Numbered from the stretch's first letter, positions 17,378-25,501 are shown. The stretch: DNA of 64,000 bases from Shinella granuli (GCF_004341885.1 NZ_SLVX01000009.1:124001-188000); one strand, 5' to 3'. Numbers and translations: made by a program. Notes: a model not told the origin generated them from the letters alone.

Positions 17378-18721
17378 ATGCATGTCCTCCGCCTCGCCCT
17401 CTGCGTCTGCCTGCTGGCCAGCCTGTCGCTTCCGGGAGATGCGACCGGTGCGGAGAATGCGCGGTTTCCCCTGCGCATCGCACCTGGCGGCCTCCATCTT
17501 GAGGACCAGGCGGGACAACCGTTTCTCATCACGGGAGATTCGGCTTGGTCGATGATCGCGGACCTCTCGGCATCGGAGGCGCAGTCCTACGTCGCCGACC
17601 GCAAGGCGCGGGGGTTCAACACCCTCCTGGTCTCGCTGATCGAGCACGAATTCGCCCGGAACGCACCCGCCAATATCGACGGCGTCGCACCCTTTCTCGA
17701 ACCGGGCAATTTCACGAAGCCGAACGATCCCTATTTTGCGGCGGCCGAGCGCATGCTTGATATCGCGCTCAAGGCGGACATGCTGGTGCTTCTGGCGCCG
17801 GCCTATCTCGGCGCTAATGGCGGCCCGCAGGGCTGGTATGGCGAAGTGGCCGCGGCCGGCCCCGAGGCGCTGCAGGCCTATGGCCGCTATGTCGGCAAGC
17901 GGTTCGCCCGCTATCCGAACGTCATCTGGGTCCAGGGCGGCGACTATGATCCACCCGAAAAGCGCCTTGTGGAGGCCCTGGCCGCGGGGATCGAGGCGGG
18001 AAATCCCGGCGTCCTGCAGACGGTGCACGGGGATCGCGATTCCGCAACCCACCTCTACTGGAAGGACGCAGGCTGGCTGAAGCTCGATACCGTCTACACC
18101 TATGGCGACGTGGCCGCGGCGGCTCTGGCGCGCCACCGCTCCGGTCCGCGCCGGCCTTTCTTCCTCATCGAATCGCGCTACGAAAACGAGCACGGCGTCG
18201 GCGCATCGGAAATCCGCAAGATCGCCTATGGCGCGTTGCTGTCGGGGGCGAGCGGCCAGGTCTACGGCAACAATCCCGTGTGGCATTTCGGCGGCCCCGG
18301 CCTTTACGACGCCCCAGTGGGCTGGGAGCAGGCGCTCGCAAGCGAAGGCGCGCAAAGCATCGGCCATCTCGCACGGTTTTTCGAACGTCTCGACTGGTGG
18401 AGGCTGCGGCCTGCCGACCCGACATTCGCCGTCAGGGCCACGGGACTGCCCACGGCGACCGCGATCTCGGCCCTTGCGGATGATGGAACCTTCGCCGTCG
18501 TCTATCTCTATGATGCGCTTTCCGTGGAGATCGATGCGCACGGGCTTGCGGCTGCGGACCTGGCCTTCGAATGGTACGATCCGTCCACCGGCGCGCTCAG
18601 CCGATCCGGCCCGCTGGACAGAAATGCCGGCATACACCGGCTGCAGGCCCCGTCCACGCAGAACGCTTCGGGCTCCAGCGACTGGCTTCTTCTCGTGCGG
18701 GGCGGCGCTTCGCGCCGCTAA
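17378..18721 (+). CDS. Secreted DUF4038 glycoside hydrolase (GH140/apiosidase-like)
   Basis: 447 residues with a signal peptide (VLRLALCVCLLASLSLPGDATGA). The mature part begins with the DUF4038 pattern (DQAGQPFLITGDSAWSMIADLS) and continues as a TIM-barrel hydrolase (WVQGGDYDPP, FLIESRYENEHG). The last 90 residues resemble the small beta-domain (DUF5060/collagen-binding-like) that ends these proteins, with WYDPSTGA. Family members include apiosidases and other exo-glycosidases; the substrate here is not readable. AAGG lies about 8 bases before ATG 17378. Its place after a glycosyltransferase suggests trimming or turnover of the locus's own polysaccharide (inference). Confidence 0.8.
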   Translation: MHVLRLALCVCLLASLSLPGDATGAENARFPLRIAPGGLHLEDQAGQPFLITGDSAWSMIADLSASEAQSYVADRKARGFNTLLVSLIEHEFARNAPANIDGVAPFLEPGNFTKPNDPYFAAAERMLDIALKADMLVLLAPAYLGANGGPQGWYGEVAAAGPEALQAYGRYVGKRFARYPNVIWVQGGDYDPPEKRLVEALAAGIEAGNPGVLQTVHGDRDSATHLYWKDAGWLKLDTVYTYGDVAAAALARHRSGPRRPFFLIESRYENEHGVGASEIRKIAYGALLSGASGQVYGNNPVWHFGGPGLYDAPVGWEQALASEGAQSIGHLARFFERLDWWRLRPADPTFAVRATGLPTATAISALADDGTFAVVYLYDALSVEIDAHGLAAADLAFEWYDPSTGALSRSGPLDRNAGIHRLQAPSTQNASGSSDWLLLVRGGASRR

Positions 18722-18733
18722 TGTCCACCGGCC

Positions 18734-18904
18734 TCACTGGCCGGCGATGCCCATTTCGATTTCGCTGTCGCTCCAGCCTTCGCGCCGATAGCGGAGAAAG
18801 AGATCCGCAAGCGTGGCGGCGCTCTTGTCGGTCTTGTCGAGAGCCGCGTCGACCGTGCGCCGCGTGGGTGTGGATGCGATCTTTCGTTCCTTCACTTTTT
18901 CCAT
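18734..18904 (-). CDS. Small conserved-looking protein, 56 residues, function unknown
   Basis: A short gene of 56 residues. It has a strong ribosome site (GGAAGGGG) about 7 bases before the ATG at 18904. The N-terminus is basic (MEKVKERKIAS), and the rest is a soluble helical segment rich in charged residues, ending DLFLRYRREGWSDSEIEMGI. There is no membrane segment and no signal peptide. It is convergent with the DUF4038 gene; the hairpin CCGGCC-TCACT-GGCCGG (18728-18744) spans its stop. I do not recognise the family. Confidence 0.6.
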   Translation of the reverse strand: MEKVKERKIASTPTRRTVDAALDKTDKSAATLADLFLRYRREGWSDSEIEMGIAGQ

Positions 18905-19337
18905 GAGAAAGCCCCTTCCGGAAAGGATGGTTGCGCCATGGCCGGCCGAACAGCCGCGCCAGGGCGGGAGAGACCCGGAGGACGAGGACACAGGGCGCCT
19001 CGGGGTCTCCCCCAACCGTGGCCGGCAAGGATGGGGGTCGGGGGCTGCCGGCACGGTTCTGCCCGGCCGATGCTTCCGGCGGAGGGCCAGGTCACGGACC
19101 ATGCTGCATCGTAAAACTCTCTTCCGCCGAGGCAACGTGGCTGAAAGGTCTAGGCCCTAGCCAAATGGTTTACGCCGGAGGGCTTCCCGGTATCGCCGAA
19201 GGCGAATCCGGCGTTTGCTACAGCCGATACCGTTGCCAAATAGGGTCATCTGCGTGGTGGTGATGGCCGCCGTCGATTTCGCATGGATGGCGGCGGGCCT
19301 TCGTCCACACGCGCGATGAACTTACGCCTGGCGCCTT
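18905..19337. other. 433-base gap without a supported gene
   Basis: No reading frame here has a credible start and codon pattern. The only structure I see is a pair of 8-base inverted arms, CGGTATCG at 19188-19195 and CGATACCG at 19225-19232, enclosing a smaller hairpin TCGCC-GAA-GGCGA (19193-19205). It lies downstream of the HPP gene and upstream of the small gene on the same strand, so it could be an end-of-transcript structure, but no T-run follows. Confidence 0.35.
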
Positions 19338-19853
19338 TCATGCGGGATAGACGCGCTTCGAAACGAACCGGTGATAGAGCCAGGCAAGAAGAACAAGGGC
19401 TCCGGTTCCCGCGGCGATCGGCAGAAGCAGGAAAGACCAGCCTGCGCCGGCAAGGATGACAACCAAGGGATTGCCCCCGGCCGGCGGATGAAGCGTATCG
19501 GTGAACTGCATGAGCGCAATGGCAAGACCGACGCCGAGCCCCATGGCGACGACACCGTTGCCGAGGAACGTCAGGACAAGCAGGCCGACAAGCGCGGAGA
19601 TCAGGTGGCCACCGATGACGTTCCGCGGCCGTGCAAGCGGGCTTTGCGGCAAGGCGAAGAGAAGAACGCAGCTTGCTCCAAATGGTGCGATCAAGAGAAC
19701 CTGGCCCAGATTCTCCGTCAGCACGGCAAGCAACCAGATTGCGAACGCGCCACCGAGGCCTGACGCGAGGGCGGGAATCGCACTCCTCCTGATATGGAGG
19801 AGAAGCGCCTGCGTCCCGGAAACGGGCCTGACGGCTTCCATACCTGGCGACAT
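19338..19853 (-). CDS. HPP family integral membrane protein
   Basis: 171 residues with four or so membrane helices. It contains the family signature TDTLHPPAGGNPL between helices. HPP proteins are small membrane proteins; some plant and cyanobacterial members transport nitrite, but the bacterial role is largely unknown. A strong GAGGAGG site precedes the ATG at 19853. It lies downstream of fdh on the same strand but is separated from it by a good terminator, so it probably has its own promoter. Confidence 0.85.
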   Translation of the reverse strand: MSPGMEAVRPVSGTQALLLHIRRSAIPALASGLGGAFAIWLLAVLTENLGQVLLIAPFGASCVLLFALPQSPLARPRNVIGGHLISALVGLLVLTFLGNGVVAMGLGVGLAIALMQFTDTLHPPAGGNPLVVILAGAGWSFLLLPIAAGTGALVLLAWLYHRFVSKRVYPA

Positions 19854-19870
19854 GTGCTCGCCTCCTCAGG

Positions 19871-19906
19871 AAAATCGGCCCGCGCATGTCCGTCTTGCGC
19901 GGGCCG
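19871..19906 (-). terminator. Rho-independent terminator after fdh
   Basis: Read on the minus strand, an 11-bp perfect GC-rich stem (19896-19906 pairing with 19876-19886) with a 9-base loop is followed by ATTTT (19875-19871). It begins 7 bases after the fdh stop and ends before the HPP start, so fdh transcription should stop here. Confidence 0.8.
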
Positions 19907-19912
19907 GGCCGA

Positions 19913-21118
19913 TCAATTGGCCTTCTTGAACTTGACCGCCTCTTCGGAGCCACCGGTCGCATTGCCCTTCGAATAGGAATGCGCGCCGACACCGGCCAGG
20001 GCTCCGCCCTGCGCGATCAGATATTCGTTGCGGATCGGCCGACCCTCGAAGAAGCATTCGAGGATTTCGCGCGTGCCGGCCGCGTAACGGGCCTGCGCCG
20101 AGAGCGAGGTGCCCGAGATATGCGGCGTCATGGCGTTGTTCGGGGCCGTTCGCCAGGGATGATCCTTGGGCGCCGGCTGCGGGAACCAGACATCGCCGCC
20201 GTACCCGGCCAGGTGGCCGCTCACCAGCGCGCGCGCAACGGCGTCCCGGTCGCAGAGCTTGCCGCGTGCGGTATTGACGAGATAGGCGCCGCGCTTGAAG
20301 AGCTTCAGCGTCTCCGCGTTGATCATGTTCTCCGTCTCGGGATGCAGCGGGCAATTCAGCGTCACGATATCGCAGGCCGGATACATGTCTTCCCGCGTCT
20401 CGTGCCAGATCAGGCCCAGTTCCAGCTCGACCTCGCGCGGCAGGCGGTGGCGGTCGGTATAGTGGAGATGCATGCCGAACGGTTTCAGCCGGCGCAGAAC
20501 CGCAAGACCGATACGGCCGGCGGCCACCGTGCCGACATGCATGCCTTCGATGTCGTAGGAGCGGGCGCCGCAATCGGCGATGTTCCAGCCGCCGTTCACC
20601 GCCCAGGCATGCGACGGCGTATAGTTGCGCACGAGGTTGAGGGCGGTCATCACCACATGCTCGGCCACGCTGATGGAGTTGCAGAACGTGACCTCCGCGA
20701 CGGTGATGCCGCGGTCGATGGCGGCCTGCAGGTCGACGTGGTCCGAACCGATGCCGGCCGTGAGCGCCAGCTTCAGCTTCGGCGCCTTGGCGATGCGTTC
20801 GGCCGTCAGATAGGCGGGCCAGAAGGGTTGGGAGATCACGACGTCCGCGTCGGCCAGTTCCTCCTCGAACCGGGATTCCGGCCCGTCCTTGTCGGAGGTC
20901 ACGACAAAGGTATGACCGTTCGATTCCAGATAGTTGCGCAGGCCAAGCTCGCCGGACACGCAACCCAGCAGGCTTCCCGGAACGAAGTCGATCGCCTTCG
21001 GCGTCGGCAGGGTCTGCCCGTCGGCATAGCGTTCGATGACCGGCAGGGATTCACGCGCATAGCCGGTCGGATAACCGTCGATCGGATCGTCGTAAAGGAC
21101 GCACACTACTTTGGCCAT
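19913..21118 (-). CDS. fdh: NAD-dependent, metal-free formate dehydrogenase
   Basis: 401 residues, the same length as the Pseudomonas sp. 101 enzyme. Catalytic residues appear at positions one higher than in that reference: N147, R285 (NTARGKL), Q314 and H333 (TPHISG). The Rossmann motif is VGTVAAGRIG, and Asp222 after strand 2 (HYTDRHRLP) indicates NAD rather than NADP. It oxidises formate to CO2 in the cytoplasm and needs no molybdenum, tungsten or iron-sulfur cluster. ATG 21118 is preceded by AAAGGAAA. An LysR gene lies upstream on the same strand and is the obvious regulator. A terminator follows. Confidence 0.95.
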   Translation of the reverse strand: MAKVVCVLYDDPIDGYPTGYARESLPVIERYADGQTLPTPKAIDFVPGSLLGCVSGELGLRNYLESNGHTFVVTSDKDGPESRFEEELADADVVISQPFWPAYLTAERIAKAPKLKLALTAGIGSDHVDLQAAIDRGITVAEVTFCNSISVAEHVVMTALNLVRNYTPSHAWAVNGGWNIADCGARSYDIEGMHVGTVAAGRIGLAVLRRLKPFGMHLHYTDRHRLPREVELELGLIWHETREDMYPACDIVTLNCPLHPETENMINAETLKLFKRGAYLVNTARGKLCDRDAVARALVSGHLAGYGGDVWFPQPAPKDHPWRTAPNNAMTPHISGTSLSAQARYAAGTREILECFFEGRPIRNEYLIAQGGALAGVGAHSYSKGNATGGSEEAVKFKKAN

Positions 21119-21512
21119 GACATTTCCTTTCTGAACTTGAGACAACCAGAGACCTCCCGCACGCGTGCCGCGTACGGGTCAAAGGCCTGCTCGGTACGAT
21201 CAGGCACGCCGGCCGGTGACCGGCGAGATGCGGGGTTCCTCCTGGAGGCCTCGGGTTAAGAGGTATCTCTTTGACACGGGCATCTTGCATGGCAGCCGAT
21301 GCGACATCCAATGGATGTTTTTTACGAATCCATAGGCGATGCCGATGAAGTTGCAGCGCAGCAATAAGCAACTTCAATGCCGGTCAGGAAATTTGCCCGC
21401 AACTGGCGATCGGGGGACCGCAACGCCCCGCGGACACAATGGGCGCCTCCACGGAACACCGCGAGTCGGCCACGCGCAGCATCATGGATCTTGAACTCCC
21501 TGTGGTGCGCCG
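21119..21512 (-). promoter_or_regulatory. fdh upstream region with three inverted repeats
   Basis: 394 bases with no gene, between the LysR stop and the fdh start. Three perfect inverted repeats are visible: AAGAG-GTAT-CTCTT at 21258-21271; ATGGAT with ATCCAT at 21311-21333 (11-base spacer); and TGAAGTTGC with GCAACTTCA at 21346-21376 (13-base spacer). The clustering 140-260 bases ahead of the start codon suits LysR recognition and activation sites for fdh. Function is inferred from position only. Confidence 0.45.
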
Positions 21513-22511
21513 TCATCGGCCCTCCCCGACGACACCCAGCTTTCGGCCCTTCCGGCCGTGTTCTTGCATCGCGGCGTCCCGCAAGGGTCCAGTGCCTCCG
21601 CCGAAGGCACGATCGAAATGCCCTTCGATATCGGCGCGCTCCACACAGTCCTGGAGCGCCAGGACCATCGGCGATTGCGGCAGACGGTCGGCGAGCACGA
21701 GGCCGATCGCCTGATGGTGAACCGGATCGACCATGTCGAGAAGGACCAGGTCGTCCGCACGGCCGAAGACGAAGCCAAAGGTGTGGGGCACGATCGCGCA
21801 CCACAATCCGCGGCGCAGATGCGAAGCAACGCCGAGGAAGGAGTTGCTGACCACCTTCGGCCGAAGCTCCACTCCGGCGCCTGCGGCAATCCCGTTGAGG
21901 ATACGCCTGTTCTGCATATCGTCGGACAACAGGCACAGCGGCTGCGTCACCGCCTCCGCCCAGCGCACGGTCTGCGCCTTCGCCAGGGGATGGTCGGACC
22001 GGCATGCGAAAACGTAGCGCTCCCGGTAGAGCGGAAAGCGCCGGACATTGTCGAGCGGTTCGTTGTCGAGATAGGTCAGGCCGCCATCGATCTCGAAGGT
22101 CTCCAGCGATTTCTCGATCGCCCGTGACGACATCGAGCGGATCTCGATCTGGACCAGCGGATTGCGATCTTCGAACTGCTCGGTGACGAAGGAGACCGAT
22201 GGCATGGCCGCAGGGATAACGCCGAGCCGCAACGTGCCGGTCAGCCCGCCCTTCTTCTTGCCCCTGAGGTCATCGTGCAGGCTTTCGTAGTCGGCAAGGA
22301 TCTGCCTCCCCCAGCGCAGGACCTTTTCGCCTTCGGCGGTCAGCGAAAGGAAGCGGTGACCCCGGACGATCAGGGAAAGGTTCAAATCCTCCTCGAGCTT
22401 TCGAATGGCCTGCGACAGCGTCGGCTGCGTGACGCTGCACAGCTCCGCCGCCCGCCCGAAATGCTGCTCTTCGGCGAGCGTCACGAAAAACTTCAGATGC
22501 CTGATCAGCAT
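21513..22511 (-). CDS. LysR-family regulator, probable activator of fdh
   Basis: 332 residues. The N-terminal winged HTH is MLIRHLKFFVTLAEEQHFGRAAELCSVTQPTLSQAIRKLEEDL, shown here by its ends: it starts MLIRHLKFF and ends QAIRKLEEDL. An effector-binding domain follows (about 95-300). I chose ATG 22511, the classic LysR start with GGGA upstream, over a longer frame. It lies upstream of and co-directional with fdh. Its own promoter region contains the 30-bp Mo-box-like palindrome 130 bases before the start, so its expression may depend on molybdate. Confidence 0.88.
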   Translation of the reverse strand: MLIRHLKFFVTLAEEQHFGRAAELCSVTQPTLSQAIRKLEEDLNLSLIVRGHRFLSLTAEGEKVLRWGRQILADYESLHDDLRGKKKGGLTGTLRLGVIPAAMPSVSFVTEQFEDRNPLVQIEIRSMSSRAIEKSLETFEIDGGLTYLDNEPLDNVRRFPLYRERYVFACRSDHPLAKAQTVRWAEAVTQPLCLLSDDMQNRRILNGIAAGAGVELRPKVVSNSFLGVASHLRRGLWCAIVPHTFGFVFGRADDLVLLDMVDPVHHQAIGLVLADRLPQSPMVLALQDCVERADIEGHFDRAFGGGTGPLRDAAMQEHGRKGRKLGVVGEGR

Positions 22512-22640
22512 TAGCGCGTCCCGTATCGTTTCTCGCGTCATCGATCGGAGAGCCGAACGGACTTCCGCCCGGTCGCGGCCGCCAGCCTCAAGCGGCTGGG
22601 CTCGGCGCCGCACGCCACCGCATCGATATCGCTCTTTTCA

Positions 22641-22670
22641 AATCGTTATATTTCATGAAATATAACGATT
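22641..22670. promoter_or_regulatory. Perfect 30-bp palindrome matching the ModE Mo-box
   Basis: Each 15-base half is the exact reverse complement of the other. The layout is ATCGTTATATT, six bases (TCATGA), then AATATAACGAT, with one more matching A/T pair outside. The known ModE operator pattern is ATCGNTATATA-N6-TATATAACGAT, so all defining positions except the innermost pair agree. It is AT-rich in very GC-rich DNA and sits between the starts of the LysR gene and the NUDIX gene. TATAAC, usable as a -10 element, occurs in both directions inside it. Molybdate-bound ModE or a Mop-type homologue would be expected to block RNA polymerase here. Confidence 0.8.
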
Positions 22671-22751
22671 AGTGGATTTGCCATCGAAGCGAAAGCGCCT
22701 TTGGGCGGCATCCGGCGCGGCAACAACGAATTGAAGGGTCATCCGATCATC

Positions 22752-23201
22752 ATGCAGGAAGAAATCCGGATCGCGGTCGCGCTCATCATCCGAGAAAACG
22801 GCGACACGCTTCTCGTGCGCAAGCGCGGCGGGCCGCAATTCATGCAGGCCGGCGGCAGGATCGCGGGCACCGAAACGCCGAAGGCGACGCTTGCCCGGAG
22901 ATTGCGCGAGGAACTGAGCCTCGACATTCCGCCGGCGCGCATGGCGCCCTTCGGCTGTTTCGAAGCGGAGGCGGCCGACGAAACGGACCACCTCCTCGTC
23001 GCCTATGTATTCAGGGTCCAGCTCGAAGACGAGATCATCGCGCCGACCTGCGAGATCGACGAGGCGAGGTGGATGCCGATCCATGACGCGCCGACACTGC
23101 CGCTCGCCCCGCTCACACGCAACCACATCCTCACCCTGTACTGGCAGATGCAGTTCGGAACGGATCTGCCCCATCAGCAAGGCCGAGAAGCCGCGGCCTG
23201 A
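22752..23201 (+). CDS. NUDIX hydrolase
   Basis: 149 residues. The NUDIX box appears as GGRIAGTETPKATLARRLRE and EEL; it keeps the leading Gly, the first Glu and the REE core, but RE reads RR and the final Gly is Ser, so it is slightly degenerate. The family hydrolyses nucleoside diphosphates linked to another group. ATG 22752 is chosen; GAAGGG lies about 13 bases upstream, a little far. It is the first gene after the Mo-box-like palindrome and is followed 27 bases later by the DUF2325 gene, probably in the same transcript. Confidence 0.82.
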   Translation: MQEEIRIAVALIIRENGDTLLVRKRGGPQFMQAGGRIAGTETPKATLARRLREELSLDIPPARMAPFGCFEAEAADETDHLLVAYVFRVQLEDEIIAPTCEIDEARWMPIHDAPTLPLAPLTRNHILTLYWQMQFGTDLPHQQGREAAA

Positions 23202-23228
23202 ACGCCCCCTGCCAAGATCGGAACATCC

Positions 23229-24440
23229 ATGCCGAGCCTGCCCCGCCTGACATCTCCGCAACCGGGCCCTTCGGGCGTTTTCCTGCCCCTGCAAGCGCCT
23301 GCGGCCAAAGCCGGCTCGCAGCGCCTGCGGACATGGGACATCCCCACGACGTTCCACTGCTCGATCATCGGCACATGCCTGACCGCCGGCGAACTCCGCC
23401 AGATTCTCGTCAAGGCCGGACAGGAGGACGCACGCACCGCGACAGACCATGCCCTGCACGGGCGCGGCGTGCGTCTTGCCGGCCAGCGCGACCACGCGGC
23501 AAAGCTGCTCAACAAGGCGCTCGACAAGCGCCACGAAAGCGCCATCAAGCGCATTCCCCGCCAGGCGGACGAGGCGGCGTTGCGCAGCATCTGGCGGGAA
23601 TCCTTCGACCGTGGCGACATCGCCGGCCCCTACTGGGCGCTGATGAGCCATCCGGGCAGCCCGCAGGCGCTGATCCGCGATATCTTCGGCGAGGTGCATA
23701 TGCTTTCGCACCTTGTCGGCAGCGCGAGCCGCCTCGACATCGCCCGCCTGACACGGCTGGAAAAGGACCTCGCGCTTGCGCATGAGAAGAGCGAACGCCA
23801 GGAGCAGCGGCTGAGGACGGCCGCCGACGAGCGTGTCGCCTTGCAGCAGCGCATCCGGCAGCTAGAGGAAAAGCTGGTACAGGCCCAAGCATCCGCCGCC
23901 GCTTCTCGCCAGGCATCCCCCGCAACCGGCGCGACGGACCGCGTCGAAACCGGGTCGAACCGCGCCAATACCTTCGCCGAACAGCTCGTCGCGGCCGAGG
24001 AGACCATTGGCGGCCTGCAGCGCGCCCTCGACCATTCGCAGGATCTCAGCAATGCCCTGCTTCGGGAAAACGAGGCCCTTGAGGCGATGCTTGCCGAAAG
24101 GACGAGGAGCGGGGAGAGGCAGGATGCCGTCGCGATGCCCGGACCTGTTCTCTATGTCGGCGGCCGGCGCAATCTGTTCGATCATCTGCGCGCCTGCGCG
24201 GAAAACCGAAGGGTCGATCTGCTTCTTCACGACGGCGGTATGGAAGACAGCACGACGCTCCTGCCCGCCCTCGTCGGTCAGGCGGCGACGGTTCTCTTTC
24301 CGGTCGACCACATCAGCCACACGGCTGTGGGCCTCGTGAAGCGCCTGTGCCGGGAACAGGGCAAGTCGTATCTGCCGCTTCGCTCGGCCGGCCTTGCCAG
24401 CTTCCTCGCCGCGATCACCGGCGCCTACGGCAGACTGTAA
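23229..24440 (+). CDS. DUF2325 domain protein with coiled coil
   Basis: 403 residues. A helical N-terminal half includes CSIIGTCLTAGELRQIL (about 44-60). A long charged coiled coil follows at about 175-300. The C-terminal DUF2325 domain (about 305-400) begins VLYVGGRRNLFDHLRACAE and includes LFPVDHISHTAVGLVKRLC, with the conserved His pair. The biochemical role is unknown. It is linked to the Mo-box-like site through the NUDIX gene, which suggests a part in molybdenum-limited physiology (inference). It ends 11 bases from the convergent xdhC with no clear terminator. Confidence 0.78.
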   Translation: MPSLPRLTSPQPGPSGVFLPLQAPAAKAGSQRLRTWDIPTTFHCSIIGTCLTAGELRQILVKAGQEDARTATDHALHGRGVRLAGQRDHAAKLLNKALDKRHESAIKRIPRQADEAALRSIWRESFDRGDIAGPYWALMSHPGSPQALIRDIFGEVHMLSHLVGSASRLDIARLTRLEKDLALAHEKSERQEQRLRTAADERVALQQRIRQLEEKLVQAQASAAASRQASPATGATDRVETGSNRANTFAEQLVAAEETIGGLQRALDHSQDLSNALLRENEALEAMLAERTRSGERQDAVAMPGPVLYVGGRRNLFDHLRACAENRRVDLLLHDGGMEDSTTLLPALVGQAATVLFPVDHISHTAVGLVKRLCREQGKSYLPLRSAGLASFLAAITGAYGRL

Positions 24441-24451
24441 ACGGGCTGCCG

Positions 24452-25486
24452 TCAAAGGGTGACTGTGCCGTCGCGAGAAAGACAACCGACCGGCAAGGGT
24501 TGGTTGGCGGGCTCCCAGAGCGGCAACGCAGACGCTTCGCTGCCATCCGTCAACAGGCCGGCTCCGGCTGTTGCACCCACATTCGCCTGCATGATCTCCG
24601 CCAGGATGGAGAGAGCGATGGAGGATGCGCTCTTGCCGCTCTCGAACAGGCCGGCCGGCCCGCGGATCCGGCCCAGCTTCTCCTTTTCCACACCGAAGCG
24701 CGCGAGGATATCGAGCCGGCGCTGATGGGTCTTCCGGCTGCCCATGGCGCCGACATAGAAGGCGTCCGTCTCGAGGATGAGCGGCAGCAGGTTCGTTTCC
24801 CATTCATGGTCATGGAACATCACCGCCACCGCCGTATGGCGATCCGCATGGATCACCGGCAGGCTCGCCGCGCTCGGAATCGGCACCACCTCCACGCCCG
24901 GCGTCTTCAGCACCTCTTCCCGCGTTTCCCTGTCCGGCGAATAGAGCACAACCTCGAAACCGGTGAGCAGGCCGAGCCTAGAGAGTTGAACGGCCGAAGG
25001 CCCGATGCCGGCGATGATGAGGCGCGTGCGCGGCGCGTAGATGCGGGTCAATGTCTCGGTCTCGTCGCCCGCAAGCGAAGGCACATGCATCATGGCCGGC
25101 AGACGGCGGTGCAGGCGGGAATCGATCGCAACCAGGTCCTCATCCGCGATGCCGACATCGAAAACGAGTTCGATCGCACTGCCGCAGGGAAGCTGGATAT
25201 CGAAATATTTCGAGCCGCGGCCGTAGCGCACGCGCCGGTTCTCCCCGTCCTGGATGGCGGCGATGGCCTCCGTGACCACGGCCCGCTCGATGCAGCCGCC
25301 GGAGAGATAGCCCGTCCAGCGTCCCGTCTCCGAAACCGCCATCTGCGCCCCCAGCGGACGCGGCGAGGATCCCTCGATCTGCACCAGCGTGACGATCGCG
25401 ATCCGTTCGCTGCGGCGCTTTCGGTCGATGGCAAAGTCGATGACGTAATCGTCGAACTGATCCCACGATCCGGCTGGCATCTTCAT
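24452..25486 (-). CDS. xdhC: XdhC-type Moco sulfurase/insertion factor
   Basis: 344 residues with the two-part XdhC/CoxI layout. The N-terminal domain has EGSSPRPLGAQMAV and LSGGCIERAV, which carries the conserved Cys. The C-terminal Rossmann domain has IIAGIGPSAVQLSRL, YVGAMGSRKTHQRR and GRIRGPAGL. XdhC binds molybdenum cofactor, helps its sulfuration and delivers it to xanthine-dehydrogenase-type enzymes. AGAGGAG precedes ATG 25486. It follows the fused hydrolase gene by 15 bases and must serve that enzyme. Confidence 0.9.
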   Translation of the reverse strand: MKMPAGSWDQFDDYVIDFAIDRKRRSERIAIVTLVQIEGSSPRPLGAQMAVSETGRWTGYLSGGCIERAVVTEAIAAIQDGENRRVRYGRGSKYFDIQLPCGSAIELVFDVGIADEDLVAIDSRLHRRLPAMMHVPSLAGDETETLTRIYAPRTRLIIAGIGPSAVQLSRLGLLTGFEVVLYSPDRETREEVLKTPGVEVVPIPSAASLPVIHADRHTAVAVMFHDHEWETNLLPLILETDAFYVGAMGSRKTHQRRLDILARFGVEKEKLGRIRGPAGLFESGKSASSIALSILAEIMQANVGATAGAGLLTDGSEASALPLWEPANQPLPVGCLSRDGTVTL

Positions 25487-25501
25487 CGCGTGCTCCTCTT
25501 C

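Noticed and set aside
19913-21118. Generic D-2-hydroxyacid dehydrogenase instead of formate dehydrogenase
   Set aside because: Length and residues N147, R285, Q314 and H333 line up with a constant one-residue offset to the known NAD-dependent formate dehydrogenase, which generic family members do not show.
22641-22670. Reading the 30-bp palindrome as a terminator
   Set aside because: It is AT-rich, has no T-run after it, and lies between two gene starts rather than after a stop.
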